Assembly (NCBI GenBank): GCA_033002965.1
Contig: JAURVB010000159.1
Coordinates: 124,001 to 188,000, forward strand
Direction: 5' to 3'
DNA length: 64,000 nucleotides
Source: Piper betle
Taxonomy: Eukaryota; Streptophyta; Magnoliopsida; Piperales; Piperaceae
The translations under genes and the position numbers were made by a program. Below the pieces are notes generated by a model that had not been told where the DNA came from, searched no databases, and saw only the letters and a list, made by a program, of their open reading frames with translations. Below, piece after piece: positions 24,988-37,884 of the stretch (positions are counted from its first letter, which is position 1; each line of letters opens with the position of its first letter).

Positions 24988-27342
24988 TTTAAAGCCTAAT
25001 TTTTTAAAATTCTTTTGGTTAAATTTTATGGCCCATTCTATTGTAAACTTCAAAATGACTAGCCGAATTAAGCAAACATAAGCCTAAGTTTGTGTAAAAT
25101 AAGTAATCTGAGGTAAACCTTGAATAGAATTTTTATCAGATTAAAGTTCAAACTATAAAACAAATTTAATCTAATTTCCAACAACCATTATTGAACACAA
25201 CTAAAACCCACAAGGGAGAGGTCTAGAATCATTGATCCCAATTACCTCATGTCCCTAAACTTCACCAGTCATGTCTTCAAAACTCTGATCTTGGTGGCAA
25301 GATTCGACCCAGACACTAAACAACGTTGACGTGCATTCCTGTTGCATGGCATCATAATTTGCAGTCAAAAGTGGTGTGCATTTATCTGCTAATTAATCAT
25401 GTTTGCTTTTCTTTCCAGAGCCTCCGGGGTTGAACTTATACTTTGCTGTCCACTTTGACGGCTAAATCAAAATCTAGAAGAGAATTAGGACCCCCTCCCG
25501 AGTTCCAAGTTGCAGCACAAGTCGAACAGGCAAAAGCTTTGGTGAGCGGTGTCAACTGGGAGACCACCTCGATCCTCCTCCCAATGCACCCAAAAGAAAA
25601 TGATTCCTCCCCTTTCATCTCTCTCTGGCCGGACGTGGCAGCTTTTGATATGGTCTCTAATCCTGAGAACTCACGAGACCGTCTATGACTCTACAAGCAA
25701 GAAACAGAGAAAGCGCTTCGCATTATAATGCTGTATCATGATCAAGCAGTCTGTCCCCCTCTACATTGCACCAGGTCTTAACTCTTGAAAATTGCCTGAG
25801 CACAAACACATTTGTAAAAGGACTAGTAGAATACCAACTACCAAGTCTTGTAAACTTTGATGCCTGATTGGGGGCTCGGAGTTTTAATGTAGTACTTAGA
25901 TTGGGAAAATTTTAGATTAGAAAACTGGAAAATCATGCCAAAGGTTTAAAATATACGGATTTGAAAGGGTACACAATATACCATTTCTATCACCATTTCT
26001 TTCAATAGAGTACTTTTACTTTAGCCAAAAACTTGGCCTGTTTGTGTTTCAAATTATTAGTCAATATTTATTAAACTCAAACAACCACCTTATTTTATAT
26101 TTGTTTATACTATTTATTAGACGGTTTAAATGTTTTTTTAACTTAATAAATGTTAATACCCAAAAGGCGAAGAAAGTTTTACTGCTGCAAAAGGGGATAA
26201 ATGTGCATAAACATTTGTTGAACAAATTAATATTCCAGTGATGTTGTATATATATTAATAATCACTGCTTCAATATCATGTAGATTGAGATAATTTTACT
26301 ATTTTGTTTAAAAAATCATGATGTTGGAGAAGAGAATCATTTCATATTGTTTTAACATCAAGCTGCGTACGTACACAGGTCTTGCAATGTATTATTATAG
26401 TATATAGTGTATATATATATATACAAGCATGGGGCCCAACTTATCCCCAACGTAATATATCTAACCAATGTTTGAATCAGTTCCGTCATCTCATGATTCT
26501 CATCTGTCAAAACAACAATAATGGCCATTCCAGACTATGAAAAATACGTTGACTCTTGCTCAACATTTGATAACAATGGAAACCCATTTTGAGGTTGATC
26601 TTACAGCAATGTGTCATGCTTAGAAGGGACCAGTTTTCATGGAGGGGGCCTCTCTTTTAATTTTGAAGAGCTGTGAAATATACTGCTCTAAACATGTACA
26701 AATGGGAAGTGGGAAGGACACTGCGAGAAAGGCCAAAACAAGAAACACTTGGCAAAGCAGGCCATAGCTCCAGTTGGATCAAAGCAAACAACCAGATAAT
26801 ATTGCTGAGAGGTCTTCAACAGATCCAGAGTATATAAGCACATCGTTGCGAAATCCAACTTTTTCAAGTGTGTGAAGGTCAATGCATGAGAGATTTGTTC
26901 TTATTTCAGCTGCCCAATGAGTGTGTGCATTGGCAGTGGAGAAAGGTTAAAGATCAGTAGCTGCTAGCCTGCCATATATTGCTTCAGCTACTTAGCAAAG
27001 ATGTATTAAAAAAGAGTTAGAAGGCGAAAAAAAACAAGATGGAAGCACGTACTGACTTTTAAGATGCAGCTACTCGCTTACTAAGCAGTTTGTTATAATT
27101 GATGCAACCTTGCTGCTAGCTGCTGTATCCGAGGAGGAATAAAGGGACTGGTGCAGATTTCAACAGTGTAAATATATGAAAGTTGGACATTGTAAGGCAA
27201 GCTCCCCTTTTGGGAGGAAAGAACAGGAAAGATTACATCATTGGTTTTATATAATTATAACAAAAAGATGCGTATGAGAAATGAAATAAGTAAAAACATT
27301 TGCAAAGACAGGTGTGCTCCATGCTTTCCAAACTCCCCCCAT
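24988..27342. other. Spacer downstream of the IDD gene
   Basis: A patch at 25200-25690 is less AT-rich and open on both strands for 60-81 codons, with no domain I recognise. The part from about 26640 to 27342 is probably IDD 3' UTR and flank. A (TA) run lies at about 26411-26423. Confidence 0.45.
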
Positions 27343-29415
27343 CTAAACTTGCCATGGTTTTTGACTATGGGACTGCCCATGAGAAGAAGGATTCATGCAG
27401 GGATCCAAGCTTGCCATGTTGAGAATGTCTCTATGAGACAAAGGTCTGAGGCCCAAAAAATCCCTGGTCAAGCCATCTGAGCCTTCATCATTTCTAGTTG
27501 GGAATTTCGTCTGGTTGTTATCAGCAGCAATTCCTTCTCTCTTGGCCCCCAACATACCTTCAAATGCCTCTTCAAAAGACCCTTCAAACACGGCAGATGG
27601 GGGAGGGAAGTACTACTCATCATGCTGTGAAGTACAGGAGGGGGTGTGGCCACTTGAGAGTGGTCCGTTATAAGGCCAGCAGCAGCTTTAGTCCCAAAAC
27701 CACTTCTCATATCTTCGTGTGAGGAGACTCCCAGAGCAAAACCAGATGTGCCCATGTGACCCTGATGGGGGAAGGCGGAGCATGAAGAAGCCGAGGGCTT
27801 GCTTATTGTTGCACCCATTTGAGCTGCCTTTTGAAGCAGGGCAGTGGCAGACATATGAGGAGAAACCATGGGTTGGTGGTAGAATGGGGGTCTTGCTGCT
27901 GCATTATTGTTGCCTTGAGGCATTGGGGCCTGGGAATGGGGAAGCTCACTGTGTATTCTGGAAGGGAAATTTGGGGAGGAAAGATCAAAGTGGTTAACAG
28001 CAGATGTCTGCTGTGATGGTGATGGTGGACCAGGACCAGCTCCTACTGCAGGAGGACATCCTAACCAAGGGGGAACCTCTGGTCTGAAGTTGAAATTTTG
28101 TGGATGGTCTTGCAGATGGTTATTGATATCGGCATCTAAGGTTGTTAACAGCCGGGGAAATTTTGTTTGCATATTCAAATTAGTGACTGATGAGGAACTG
28201 GCCTGGGAGGACATTAATGGGTTGGTCACCGTGTTGCCTGTGATTGCTCTTGCACTCTCCTCTGCCAAGGCATCACAGAAAGCTCTGTGAGTGATAAAAC
28301 TATCCCTCCTGCATCATAAACAACAAAAAAAAAGGACAAGCAAACAAAAAGGTTAGTTAAGAATGCCATGGCAATCCAAAAAGAAAAACTGGTTGCCAGG
28401 CTTCGTACTGGTAAAATAATCAAACACTCCCAAGCTAGCTAACACTTCCATGACTCTTAAGTTTTAGAACAAATAAAACTCATTTAATCACTGCTTGTAG
28501 CAATACAAAAAGACAAACTGGTTGCCAGGCCTTATTTTCCACCTTTACTGTTCTTCCCAACCCATGCCCATTCATGTCTGCCAACTCACTCAATAATTCT
28601 CTAGAGAACCTAAAGCATTCAATGAAGTTGCATTCTTAAAGATCTAATATGGTATGTTGATGGATTTGAACTTTGTATTACCTTGAGAAGAGGGTGCCAC
28701 AGTCACATCTATACTCTCTTGTGCCACAAGTCTTGGAGTGTGCCTTCCAATCTGATTGAACTGCATAGCGCTTAGAACACTTCTCACACTTCCACTTCTT
28801 CTCCCCATGCTTCCTGCAGAAGTGCTTCTTGATGCCTGTGAGATCACCAAGAGCTCTTGAAGGGTCATGGTGCATACATGAAGGCTCTGGGCACACATAC
28901 ACGCGCTTCCTCACCTCCTTGCTTGTTCTTTGCTTCAACTTCCATGGAAGATTATGGCCCCTCCTATGAAGTTGAAGGTTCTGATCTCTTTGAAACCCTT
29001 TCTTGCAGATCTCACATACAAATCTGTTGGTAGCCATCAGAGTCTTGGGGGACAAAGCTATCACTTCTGCATCTGGGTCTGGAGCATATTCAAACAACAC
29101 ATGTACAAAAACCAGATATCATGAAAAGAATATTGGAAGATGAAGGAAGAAAGAAGAAATTAATTAACAGCGTTGGTAACTTGGTATGGTTGAGTCAGAG
29201 ATGGAGATGGAATGAACCTGGGTTTCCTGGAAGGCTTCTTTTTTCTTCGCTGCCAGTGGAGGATGGGTGGAAGTCTGAGACTGTTGAGAAATGTATCCAA
29301 TTTCTGCTCTAGTACTGCTGGAAGTCACACTAGCTTGATCTCCTGACGCTGATGTCAAGTTGGACATGTTCTCATCCCCAGCTGGGAGTTGTTGAATTCT
29401 CGTGTCCTTCATCAT
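27343..29415 (-). CDS. INDETERMINATE-domain (IDD) C2H2 transcription factor, frameshifted twice
   Basis: Exons 29218-29415, 28682-29078 and 27343-28308 encode an IDD nuclear zinc-finger protein of about 520 residues. Exon 2 holds a classic C2H2 finger (CEICKKGFQRDQNLQLHRRGH), a long-linker finger (CX4C...HX3-4H around SCMHHDPSRALGDLTGIKKH) and the CCHC-type finger (CEKCSKRYAVQSDWKAH, then CDCGTLFSRRDSF). The tail has the two IDD signatures MSATALLQKAAQMGAT and TRDFLGLRPLSHRDIL. IDDs bind DNA with DELLA and SCL partners in gibberellin, sugar and gravitropism control. The frame fails twice, each time at a run one base short. The T6 run at 29239-29244 hides KKKRSLPGNP at the end of exon 1. The G5 run at 27599-27603 displaces FEGSFEEAFEG and everything after it. 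Adding one base at each site restores the entire family alignment and the stop at 27343. The start is the first of two adjacent ATGs. Confidence 0.9.
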
Positions 29416-32015
29416 CCAATTATAACAATCTGCTAGCAGCTGTGAACTTCAAAATATGTGGCTCTATGGGTATGAGCTCACCACCCAACAGACTTTTGGA
29501 TTAGATCAGTGAGAATAAGCAGGAGAATTCTGCAAACAGATCTAGTACTACCCCAACCCTTGTGAGATCAAGGGACAAGACAAAAGAAAACAAGTTAGAG
29601 AGAAGAAAATCTTGTCAACTGGCAACAGGGTTTTTCCAGGATGAGCTGGTCGTCCTGCTGCATCATCTCCCTTACAGATTCAAGCTCCCAATATCATAAA
29701 ATTTGATTGAGGGAGAGATAGAAAGAGAGGGGAGAGCTGAAGGGAGGAGAAAAGGGTTGTGTGCAGTGTAGATAAAAGAGAGTATATACCACAAAATTTT
29801 TTAAGCAGCTTTTCTAGACTTCCATGTGTATGCTTTAGACAACTATTCTGCTCAATGAGCTCACACCCATCAATTGTAAAAAAACTTGTATATTGTAGTG
29901 GATACCCCATCAATGGCACTCTAAACAATTATACAGGTAGGACAACATATATTAAATCCAACTTGCTAGTATATATTTCACGATAGTATTAATCTTATCA
30001 GCTAAATCGTTTTATTATGATGGTAATGTCAAAATTATTAACATAACATATACAAGGATGACAATAATCTTGAACGTAAAAATCATAAGAATTAACGAGC
30101 GATTTAAAATGTTATGCTTCCGAGAGGTTTATCAACAATGACGATTAAGAATGCATTCGATAATAATAACGATGATGATAATAATAACGATGGAATAATT
30201 GTATCGGTTGAAGTTATACTAGGTTTATGTTAAAAGGCTTAGGGTTAAAAAGGGCAGTAAAAGTGGGCAATTATTTGTGGTGAATGATAACACCTTGATT
30301 TATTTACTTTGGGAGTATGGTAAAAAGGAGGTCTACGTCAACTTTATGCATCTACGGTGACATGATTGGTTCATTGATTGTATCCAAAGCAGACATGCTC
30401 GTGGGAAACAGTTCCCGCCTCTACTTTCTTCAATCAGCCTTTGCTTATTTATCTCATCCACTTTTTGTACTCATCGGCATTCAACAATATATGCTTCTTT
30501 TGTTCTTTAATTTGAGGCTTTTTTTTCAAAAAACAGATTATTATTCTCATCAAGGAGGAAAAACCCAATTCCCCTACCTCAAGATCATTACCATTACAAT
30601 AATAAATTTATAGAAACAAAATCAAATACTATAGTTTAGAGGCATGTATGAGTAGGTTGCAGCCAAACTTTTGTTCATCAACTATTTATCATCTAGCCTT
30701 GTGGCTTTGGAAAAAGAAAATCTACCTTTTTGTGATTAGAAATATGCATAGTTGATGAATTTGCTTTGTTGGTATGGGCTAAACCTGAATCTAATTGAAA
30801 AGCTACCATGATCTTTAATTTTAATTTTTGTTAGCTTAATTCTGAAGAAGTGACTTCTAAAGTCTTCTATTATGTTCGATCGATCCAAATCTGATGCTAA
30901 TAAAATTGAAAATATTATATGTTATCTATATTGGATCACCGGTAGCCGATCCATGTTCGGGTAGCCAAACCCCAAAACCGAATCCCTGCTGGTCTAGGTC
31001 AAGGCGCTATTATTCGACTCCGAATCTCATCCCTAGAACATAATTTTTCTTTCTTCGTGAGAGAATAAAATTTGAAAAAATTAATGATATATCCAAAAAG
31101 AAAAAAATCAGATGTAATTTGATTAAGCAAATTAAACCTCATGGGAAGTGAATGAGCTGATAAGAAAGAAAGGCAACTAGGTGGAGTTTAGCCGAAAAGG
31201 CCATCACAATGGAAAAAAGATGTATGCTTTCTTTCATGTCCACCGAAAAATATAGATGAGAAAAAAGAAGAAACTGGCTTCCGACACAAGGACCAATCTG
31301 ATTAGCAACTCTCTCTTTAGGCGTTGAAAAAAATTACACATCAATTTTGATACTTTTTTGAAATTGACATGACCTGCATTAGTCCTTGATTAATATATGA
31401 GGAGCCAATTTTGAAAAAGTATACGTGTAAGGTGATTTTTTTCCAAAACATCAAATAAACGTCCATACATTTTTCCTTCTTAAAACAAACAGGTTTTATT
31501 GGAGTCATATCATTTGAGTTTGTGTATATTGGTTCATAAAACTGTATCAGATCATTGCATCACCTAGAAGACTAATAGATTTGTATTATAGATTAATAAG
31601 AGTAGCAAATCAAGAAGACTAGTAGATGGAGGCATTTAAACATGATGCAAAACTTTTTATGTAAGCACTAATACAAGATCATTAGAGTTGTGTATATTGG
31701 TTCACAAAACTTTTTATGAAATGACCTTACTCCGAGACAAATCAGAATTTTAATGAGAGTTGCGTAGAACGATATAAAAAATCATTATCTTCTTTAAAAT
31801 TATAATTAGGCTACTAGTTAATCCAAACTACTAAAAAATACTCAAATTTGAGCCAGCAACAGTGACCTTATTGGAAAAGTTGTTCATGTCCTTGTCGATG
31901 CAACAGTGTTTTTTGGGTTCTAGAGCTTTTACTTACTGGGCTCTTGTATATCTTCAACGTTGGAATTCGGTAACAAGATTGATTACTATTGTTTTGTCTT
32001 GTTATGTTTGTTACT
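29416..32015. other. IDD 5' flank and spacer
   Basis: The 5' leader of IDD probably extends to about 29740, where a GA-rich tract lies. A GAT/AAT-rich stretch is found at 30160-30190. No gene or RNA is recognised. Confidence 0.5.
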
Positions 32016-33772
32016 TCATTTGTTTATCCCCAAGTTGATCATGCTAAGGACACAAGAAAAGACAGACAGACACATTATAAGGGGATTGATTGAATGCTTA
32101 CTATGCATAAACACTTGGAGGATCACATGATATTCCTGTTCATGTGTTCGGGAATTGTAAACGGCGAAGTGAGGAATAGTGAACCTACAGGCGTTCAACT
32201 CTGAAGAACCAAGAATAAAAATGTATTCCAGACGGTCAGTGTCTATATTGGAATGGCCTTCTTCGACTGCCATATGTCAAAAACATTGGGTTAATCAATC
32301 GATTAAAGTGCTAATATTAGTTGGCAAGCAAATTTTTTTATAATATGTGGTCCCAATTAGGTGTTCTTGACTTGACCAAGGGCCTAAAATCCTTGTTTTT
32401 ATTATGTCCGGATTGCAGCAAGAATATAGCGCAAGAAGATGCTTCTCGGGAAGAAAGATTTGATATATCCACATGAGGTTTTCATTTGTTTTACTCTGTC
32501 GTGCTTCTTTTGCATGGCATAGAGTCCTTTTGCAAGCTGCATCCAAAAGCTCTCTGGAGTCAAAGCCTTAGCCTTGTAGTAATGAATGAAAATTTGATAA
32601 ATCTCGTATATATCATCTGCGTAGACATTGATTAAAGCCGTTTTCAAACATACCCAAAACAATTAACAGATAGCATTCTTACCTGGGAGTAATGGCACCT
32701 CAAATGCTCAAAGATTGATCATAAAATTTGTGCACCTTTTATGTTACTTGGTCTGGCCTGCAGCAAAGTTTTTTTAAAGTTATCAGTGCTGTGCTTGGAT
32801 CTTGGACATTGGTGTAGACAGGTGGAGCCGAGAGAGCTTGAACTGGTAGATCTCATCCAATCTTGTGTCTCGGCAAGAAAAGGCCATGCCGAAAGATCAA
32901 AAGATGAAAGCACAAGTTTCTCCATTGTTAGCAAGCTGGATGCTCCCATGTGCAATGTGGAGTTGGATCCAAGAGGGAAAGAAGCATTTATGACGTCGGA
33001 CACATTAATATTGGGTCCTCCACAAAATAGAGGTATTTTTGAGAAAATGCATGGTGCCCACCTTGTGTTGTGCATAATAAGAAGGAATGGTTCATATGGG
33101 AAGAACATTCAGTGCGGTTAAGATGGGAATCACTTCGAATCATACAAGCATGCAAAATTAGCCGGTAAAAAAATTATCAATCTGGGCAAGGCATTGAAGG
33201 GCCAACAATCATGCCTTACAACTACCAGAGCACCAAGCATCTTGTCTGCCTCACAAACTGACAGATTTGTATTACCATATGCCATGACTGCCTTGGCTGG
33301 GAGCACAGTGTTCATGACCACGGCTAGCAGGATTACTGCAACACCAACCAAGGCCCCGGGCCCAAACTAGATAACCAGCCTGCAATAGCTACACTTTTTG
33401 GGGGGGAGTTTTACAGTGGTGTTTTGCTCTTCTAAACCAATGCAATGGGGATTGACGGGTAGCTTTTCTTCGTTTCTTTCTCGTGACCCATTTCCCAGTT
33501 TTCTGCCAACCAACCAGTGATAGCTGCCAGAGGAAGTAAGCAGTAAGGATACAAGTATTCCAATGCTACTCTTTATCTTTACTGCATGCACTGGCCTCCC
33601 TTCCACTTCCTGCAGCTCGTCTTGTCTTCGTGTGTAAAGTGAAAACAAGCATAAATTCTGAGACGAACACCGGAATCATAAACCACGTAACCACGCTGTC
33701 TCCAGAGAGTTGTATTCTGAGACAAGCATCAGAGACATATATTGCCAAGATTGATATGAATAAGAATATCAA
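32016..33772 (-). other. Unrecognised coding-like pieces, possibly an eroded gene
   Basis: Several minus-strand open stretches with balanced composition lie in series: 33566-33772 (hydrophobic, with VVTWFMIPVFVSEFMLVF), 33367-33648 (begins FSLYTRRQDELQEVEGR and overlaps the first in another frame), 33130-33351 (hydrophobic start VGVAVILLAVVMN), 32719-33108 and 32402-32662. The first two would be continuous if one frameshift is allowed near 33640. A membrane-protein remnant is possible, but I recognise no family. At 32741-33121 the opposite strand is also open for 126 codons, so strand is uncertain. No function is assigned. Confidence 0.3.
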
Positions 33773-36700
33773 AAGCTTTTGGATAGCAATTATGCAGGTT
33801 AGCTAACAATCATAGAATGCATATATTTTAGTCAAAAAAAATAATGCACATTAGCTTTTGAGGATTTGAGGATCCAATTACAATTTTCACCATGAAGGTC
33901 GAGGCTATCCTAAGATTCTAGCAATGGACTCTCAAGAGAAAAGAACATGAATAGAGGAAGATGAGCCAAGACATATAGAAGAGGCTTTTCAGAAGTGCAG
34001 AAATAAAGCTTGTGCGCTTTTCTACTGGCTTGTCTAGAAAATGAACAGTTTAAAGAAATTGAACCGCCCATGAAGTAAATCTGTGAAAGCAGTGTTTAAT
34101 ACATAAAAAGCAATTTACAAGCTAGGATAATGTGCAGATGATGGCTGTAATTTGTTGACATGTAAGCCTTATTTGTATTGTGATTCAGGTCTTTACTAAT
34201 AGAATTGATTCATATTTTACCCTCCGGTATCATCCATCCATTCTGATCTCATATTTTTTTAAGCGATGTCTCCGAAGACAATTCTCACCTCAGTTTCTTC
34301 TAATTCTTCTTCATTTTTTCTGATCCTTTTCTTTTCTGATCTTAATCATGAAAAACATGTATTCTCGTCTTCGGGAAAAATAGCTCAGCGTTAATTCCAC
34401 CTGGGACCTTCTGGCTAATATGAAGCATAATCATCAATTGCCATTGTTTCTAGAACGAAGCTTGTCCCCATATAGCGTGGTCTTCCAACAAGAAGCTTGA
34501 AGCTTAAATACAGAACCTTTTTAAAGCACAACTGTCCATCTTAGTAGAATAAAACAACAATAACGTCAAGAAATTAACTTCCCTTTCACTGGAAAAAAAT
34601 ATCAGAAATGCTGAAAGGCATATTCCACAGAAAATCTAAATTAGGATTATTGTCAATTACAATTCTTTCACCATGCACCAGGAGAATTTAAACGTGAACA
34701 TGAAATTGCCTACCTCGAAACTTGTTCCCTCATGTAATGAACCCAAAAGTTTCAGCAGTTTCTTGAATCATAATACCAATCATTCTGATACAGGCAATCA
34801 CCTTGCATTCAAAACTACAAAAAAAAAGGCAGGAGAAATAACTAAGCCTATAGGGTGGGACTTGGTTAACAACTTGATAAATTTAATGACATGCAAAGGT
34901 GAAAGAGAGAATCAAACAGGCCTAATTAGTAAAAACAAAGGGGGCAGTATTTTAAGTGGAAGAAAATGGAAGGTGATTCATATTTTTCATAAAATTTTCG
35001 CTAACTAGAATAAAAAAAAACAAAATCTATCATCAACAAAAGAACTGACTTTAAACTTCATCCATCTTGAAAACGAAAAGTTGTTTAACATGCATCTTAC
35101 TCAGGACAGAGTGATTAACAAGAAGAAAAGCACCATGTAGACTAGCATCTAAAATGGATCAAGCAATCTGGTTGTTGGAACAAACAAAATTTTGCTGAAA
35201 GGAAATGTACAAGTATAAAATTAAGAAAATGTTTTACGCCATAACTGCAATAGACATACCAAAAAGGACCAGAATTCAGGCTCGAAGACATACATAAACA
35301 ATACTAAAACAGCAAATAAAGTTCAATACTCTGCATCTAATTAAGAATTGTGAGAATGAACACAAAAAATTGCTATTGATAATAAAATTTAGAAGCAAAA
35401 GGTCCCAAATGGTCAACTAACCAACGTTACCAACCAAACAACAAAGATAGAGTTTTTATTTTAATTTTCTAGCAGCAATGCAAGTATTCTACCAAAAAAA
35501 ACAAAGTGAAAGCATTTGCCATTGGCCTGTAAAGCTAGTAAACAAGATACCGAAAAATTATCTACACAATGTCTCATGTAGTTCAGCAGAAGCAATCTTC
35601 GCAAATCATGAAAAAAAATTCAACTTAAGCAAGTGATTTTGAATAAGCAAGAGAAGTAGTAATTCAATCAATCAACCAACAAAGATAGAACTTTCGGACC
35701 AGAAATGCAATTTTTTTAACCGAAGTAACAAGTGATTTGAAATAAGCAACAGAAGTGGAAATTGATTCAACCAACCAACAAAGACAGAGCTTTTCTACCA
35801 GCAACGCAATTTTTCTACCAAAAAAAAAAAAATGTGGAAGCAATTGTCTTTGGCGGGAACAGCTTCTGAACAAGACAACCATACTCGCTGCAAGCCAAAC
35901 CTCAATGAGTAACAGTTAGCAAACTCCATCACCAAACTCAATATCTACTCCAAATGGCTTGATCAAACAGAATCATACAAGAACAACTCTTTGAAGGCAC
36001 TCAACCAAATTACAGAGATTGAGTTTTTCCACTCTGCAATGTGGTAGTGCTTCGAAATGAAAACTCTGGATGCTCCGGCGGAGAAGGTTAATTAATAATC
36101 ACAGTAAAGAAATTTAATGAAGTAATAAGATAATCAAAGTAAATAGTGGGAATGAAATTCTGAACTAATTTTTTCGTATAAATATGAATTCATATAGTTC
36201 TTTTAAATGCAAAAATATAATATGTTCATTAGTGTTAATATATTTATTAGTGTTATTTTTATCTCAAGTTGATATTGTGATACGTTTGGAGATGCATTCT
36301 TGGTTGGGAATTATTGTTTAACGCAAATTTATGCAACCAGGCGGTTACCTAAGACCATTTGACTGAGATTCCTTACTTCTTTCTCAAACTAATTACAAGA
36401 TATCTTTGATCACGACGATGTTAATTTTAGTGTTTTGAATTTTAATGTTTTTTACTAAATTAATATGTTACTAGTTGCAAGATCCTCAAGTAATTAATTA
36501 ATTAATTTTACATTCAGGGTAAGATTCAATATATTGTCATTTTTGAAGAAATAATTAAGCGCATCAATTTACAAATTTTTACAAATCCCACTGCACAAAA
36601 GCTCCAAACCCAGTAAAATTTATTAATTAACCAATTTTCCGACAAAGTATACTTTTGCAGCACAACATTTGTAGATTCATCTCCAAATTAATGATGGTGA

Positions 36701-37233
36701 CGGGTGATAGGGCTTCTATAAGAAATCAACTCCACTAAAAAAAGAATGCGTGGCTCTTGCATGCAAGGTATAAACTATGTTGGAAACTGTAGAGAAGGAT
36801 GGCATGATCTAATATCTCCACTAGTTGAACCCCTAAGGGATGCACTTGGGGCACATGCAATGAGGACCGTTGATGAACTCAATCATCAACGGTCACTATT
36901 TGACTTGATGCGTCTCCTACCAAGAAGCTAGCTTTTTCTCATCCCAAATGCAATGTATGGCAAAAGGCTATTTTTTTCACTGGTATAATAAGTTTATAAT
37001 GTTAATGTCAAAGTTCAAACGAGGAAAGACTTACGCGAATAATTAGGTACCAAGAGATGAAAAAGGGCTTAATAAGCGACGAAATGGTTCTAAAGTTGAA
37101 AATAAGTACCTAAACTACTTGTCATGGTCTCCCACCGAGCTCTTAAACAAAACCTCTTTTCACACATGCATGCCTTAAATCTCTCATAGTGATTTTGTCT
37201 CTTCAATATTGTCCTCAATTGTATATCACCGTA
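33773..37233. other. Spacer
   Basis: AT-rich and without a recognisable gene. It includes the tandem repeats listed at 35430-35840. A 61-codon open frame at 36746-36931 has no motif. Confidence 0.5.
35430..35840. repeat. Imperfect tandem repeats of about 110 bp
   Basis: Copies share CAACCAACAAAGATAGA, then GCAATGCAA or a similar core, then TTCTACCAAAAAAAA. Copies start near 35430, 35667 and 35772, and a weaker one lies near 36003. AAGTGATTTTGAATAAGCA and AAGTGATTTGAAATAAGCA recur between them. No coding potential is seen. Confidence 0.55.
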
Positions 37234-37884
37234 TTTATATATATATGGGATTGGCTAGCTTGGGGGCGACCGCAGGAATAATTTCCTGCGGTCACCCTAA
37301 TCTGGGCCGTCAGATCTAATCTGACGGCTCAGATCTGTTTTTTAAAAAACCCTAATCCTAACCCTCTACCCTCCAACTACCGCCGCCGCCGCCCTCGCCG
37401 CTGCCGTCGCAGCCGCTGTCGCCCTCGCCGTTGTCGCCCTCGCCGCGCTGCCGCAGCTGCCCTCGCCGCGCCGCTGCAGCTACCCTCGCCACCCTCGGCA
37501 GCAGCGGTGCCACCCTTCGCCACACCCACGTCCATGGCACTGCCGCCGTCACCGCACCCGTTCATGTCAGCCGAGGAGCAAGGGCGGCGTTGGCAGGCGA
37601 GGTCGCGCGGCAACGCGGGGACAACCCCGGCAGTGGCGGGGTCGCGCGGCAACGCGGCGACAACCCACGCCCGCAGACGGCGGCGAGCGACGGTGGCGGG
37701 GTCGCGCGGTAGCGGCGACAGCGGCCCAGCGGCGGCGGCGGCGCATGGGAGGAGGGGAGGGGTTAGGGTTTTAAGAAGAAGAAATCTAGACCGTCCTTAT
37801 GATCGGACGGTCCAGATTTGTGGCGACCCCAGGAAAATTTTCCTGGGGTCGCCTCTAGATTACCCAACCCATATATATATAAAT
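37234..37884. mobile_element. Foldback-like element with composite palindromic termini
   Basis: The ends are long imperfect inverted repeats. Both begin TTTATATATATATGGG, then TTGG, then GGCGACC. Each end carries two hairpins in series. On the left they are GACCGCAGGAA/TTCCTGCGGTC (37268-37293) and GCCGTCAGAT/ATCTGACGGC (37306-37328). On the right they are GACCGTCC/GGACGGTC (37789-37812) and a perfect 32 bp palindrome at 37822-37853 with arm GGCGACCCCAGGAAAA. The interior (37380-37760) is about 80% GC, with CCCTCGCCG repeats and a 40-60 bp minisatellite containing GGTCGCGCGGCAACGCGG. Open frames there are low-complexity Ala/Pro/Arg and not convincing. No transposase is present, so a non-autonomous DNA element is inferred. 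Confidence 0.75.

Noticed and set aside
25443..25688. An 81-codon plus-strand frame, also open on the minus strand
   Set aside because: No domain, no splice context and both strands open. The coding strand cannot be chosen.
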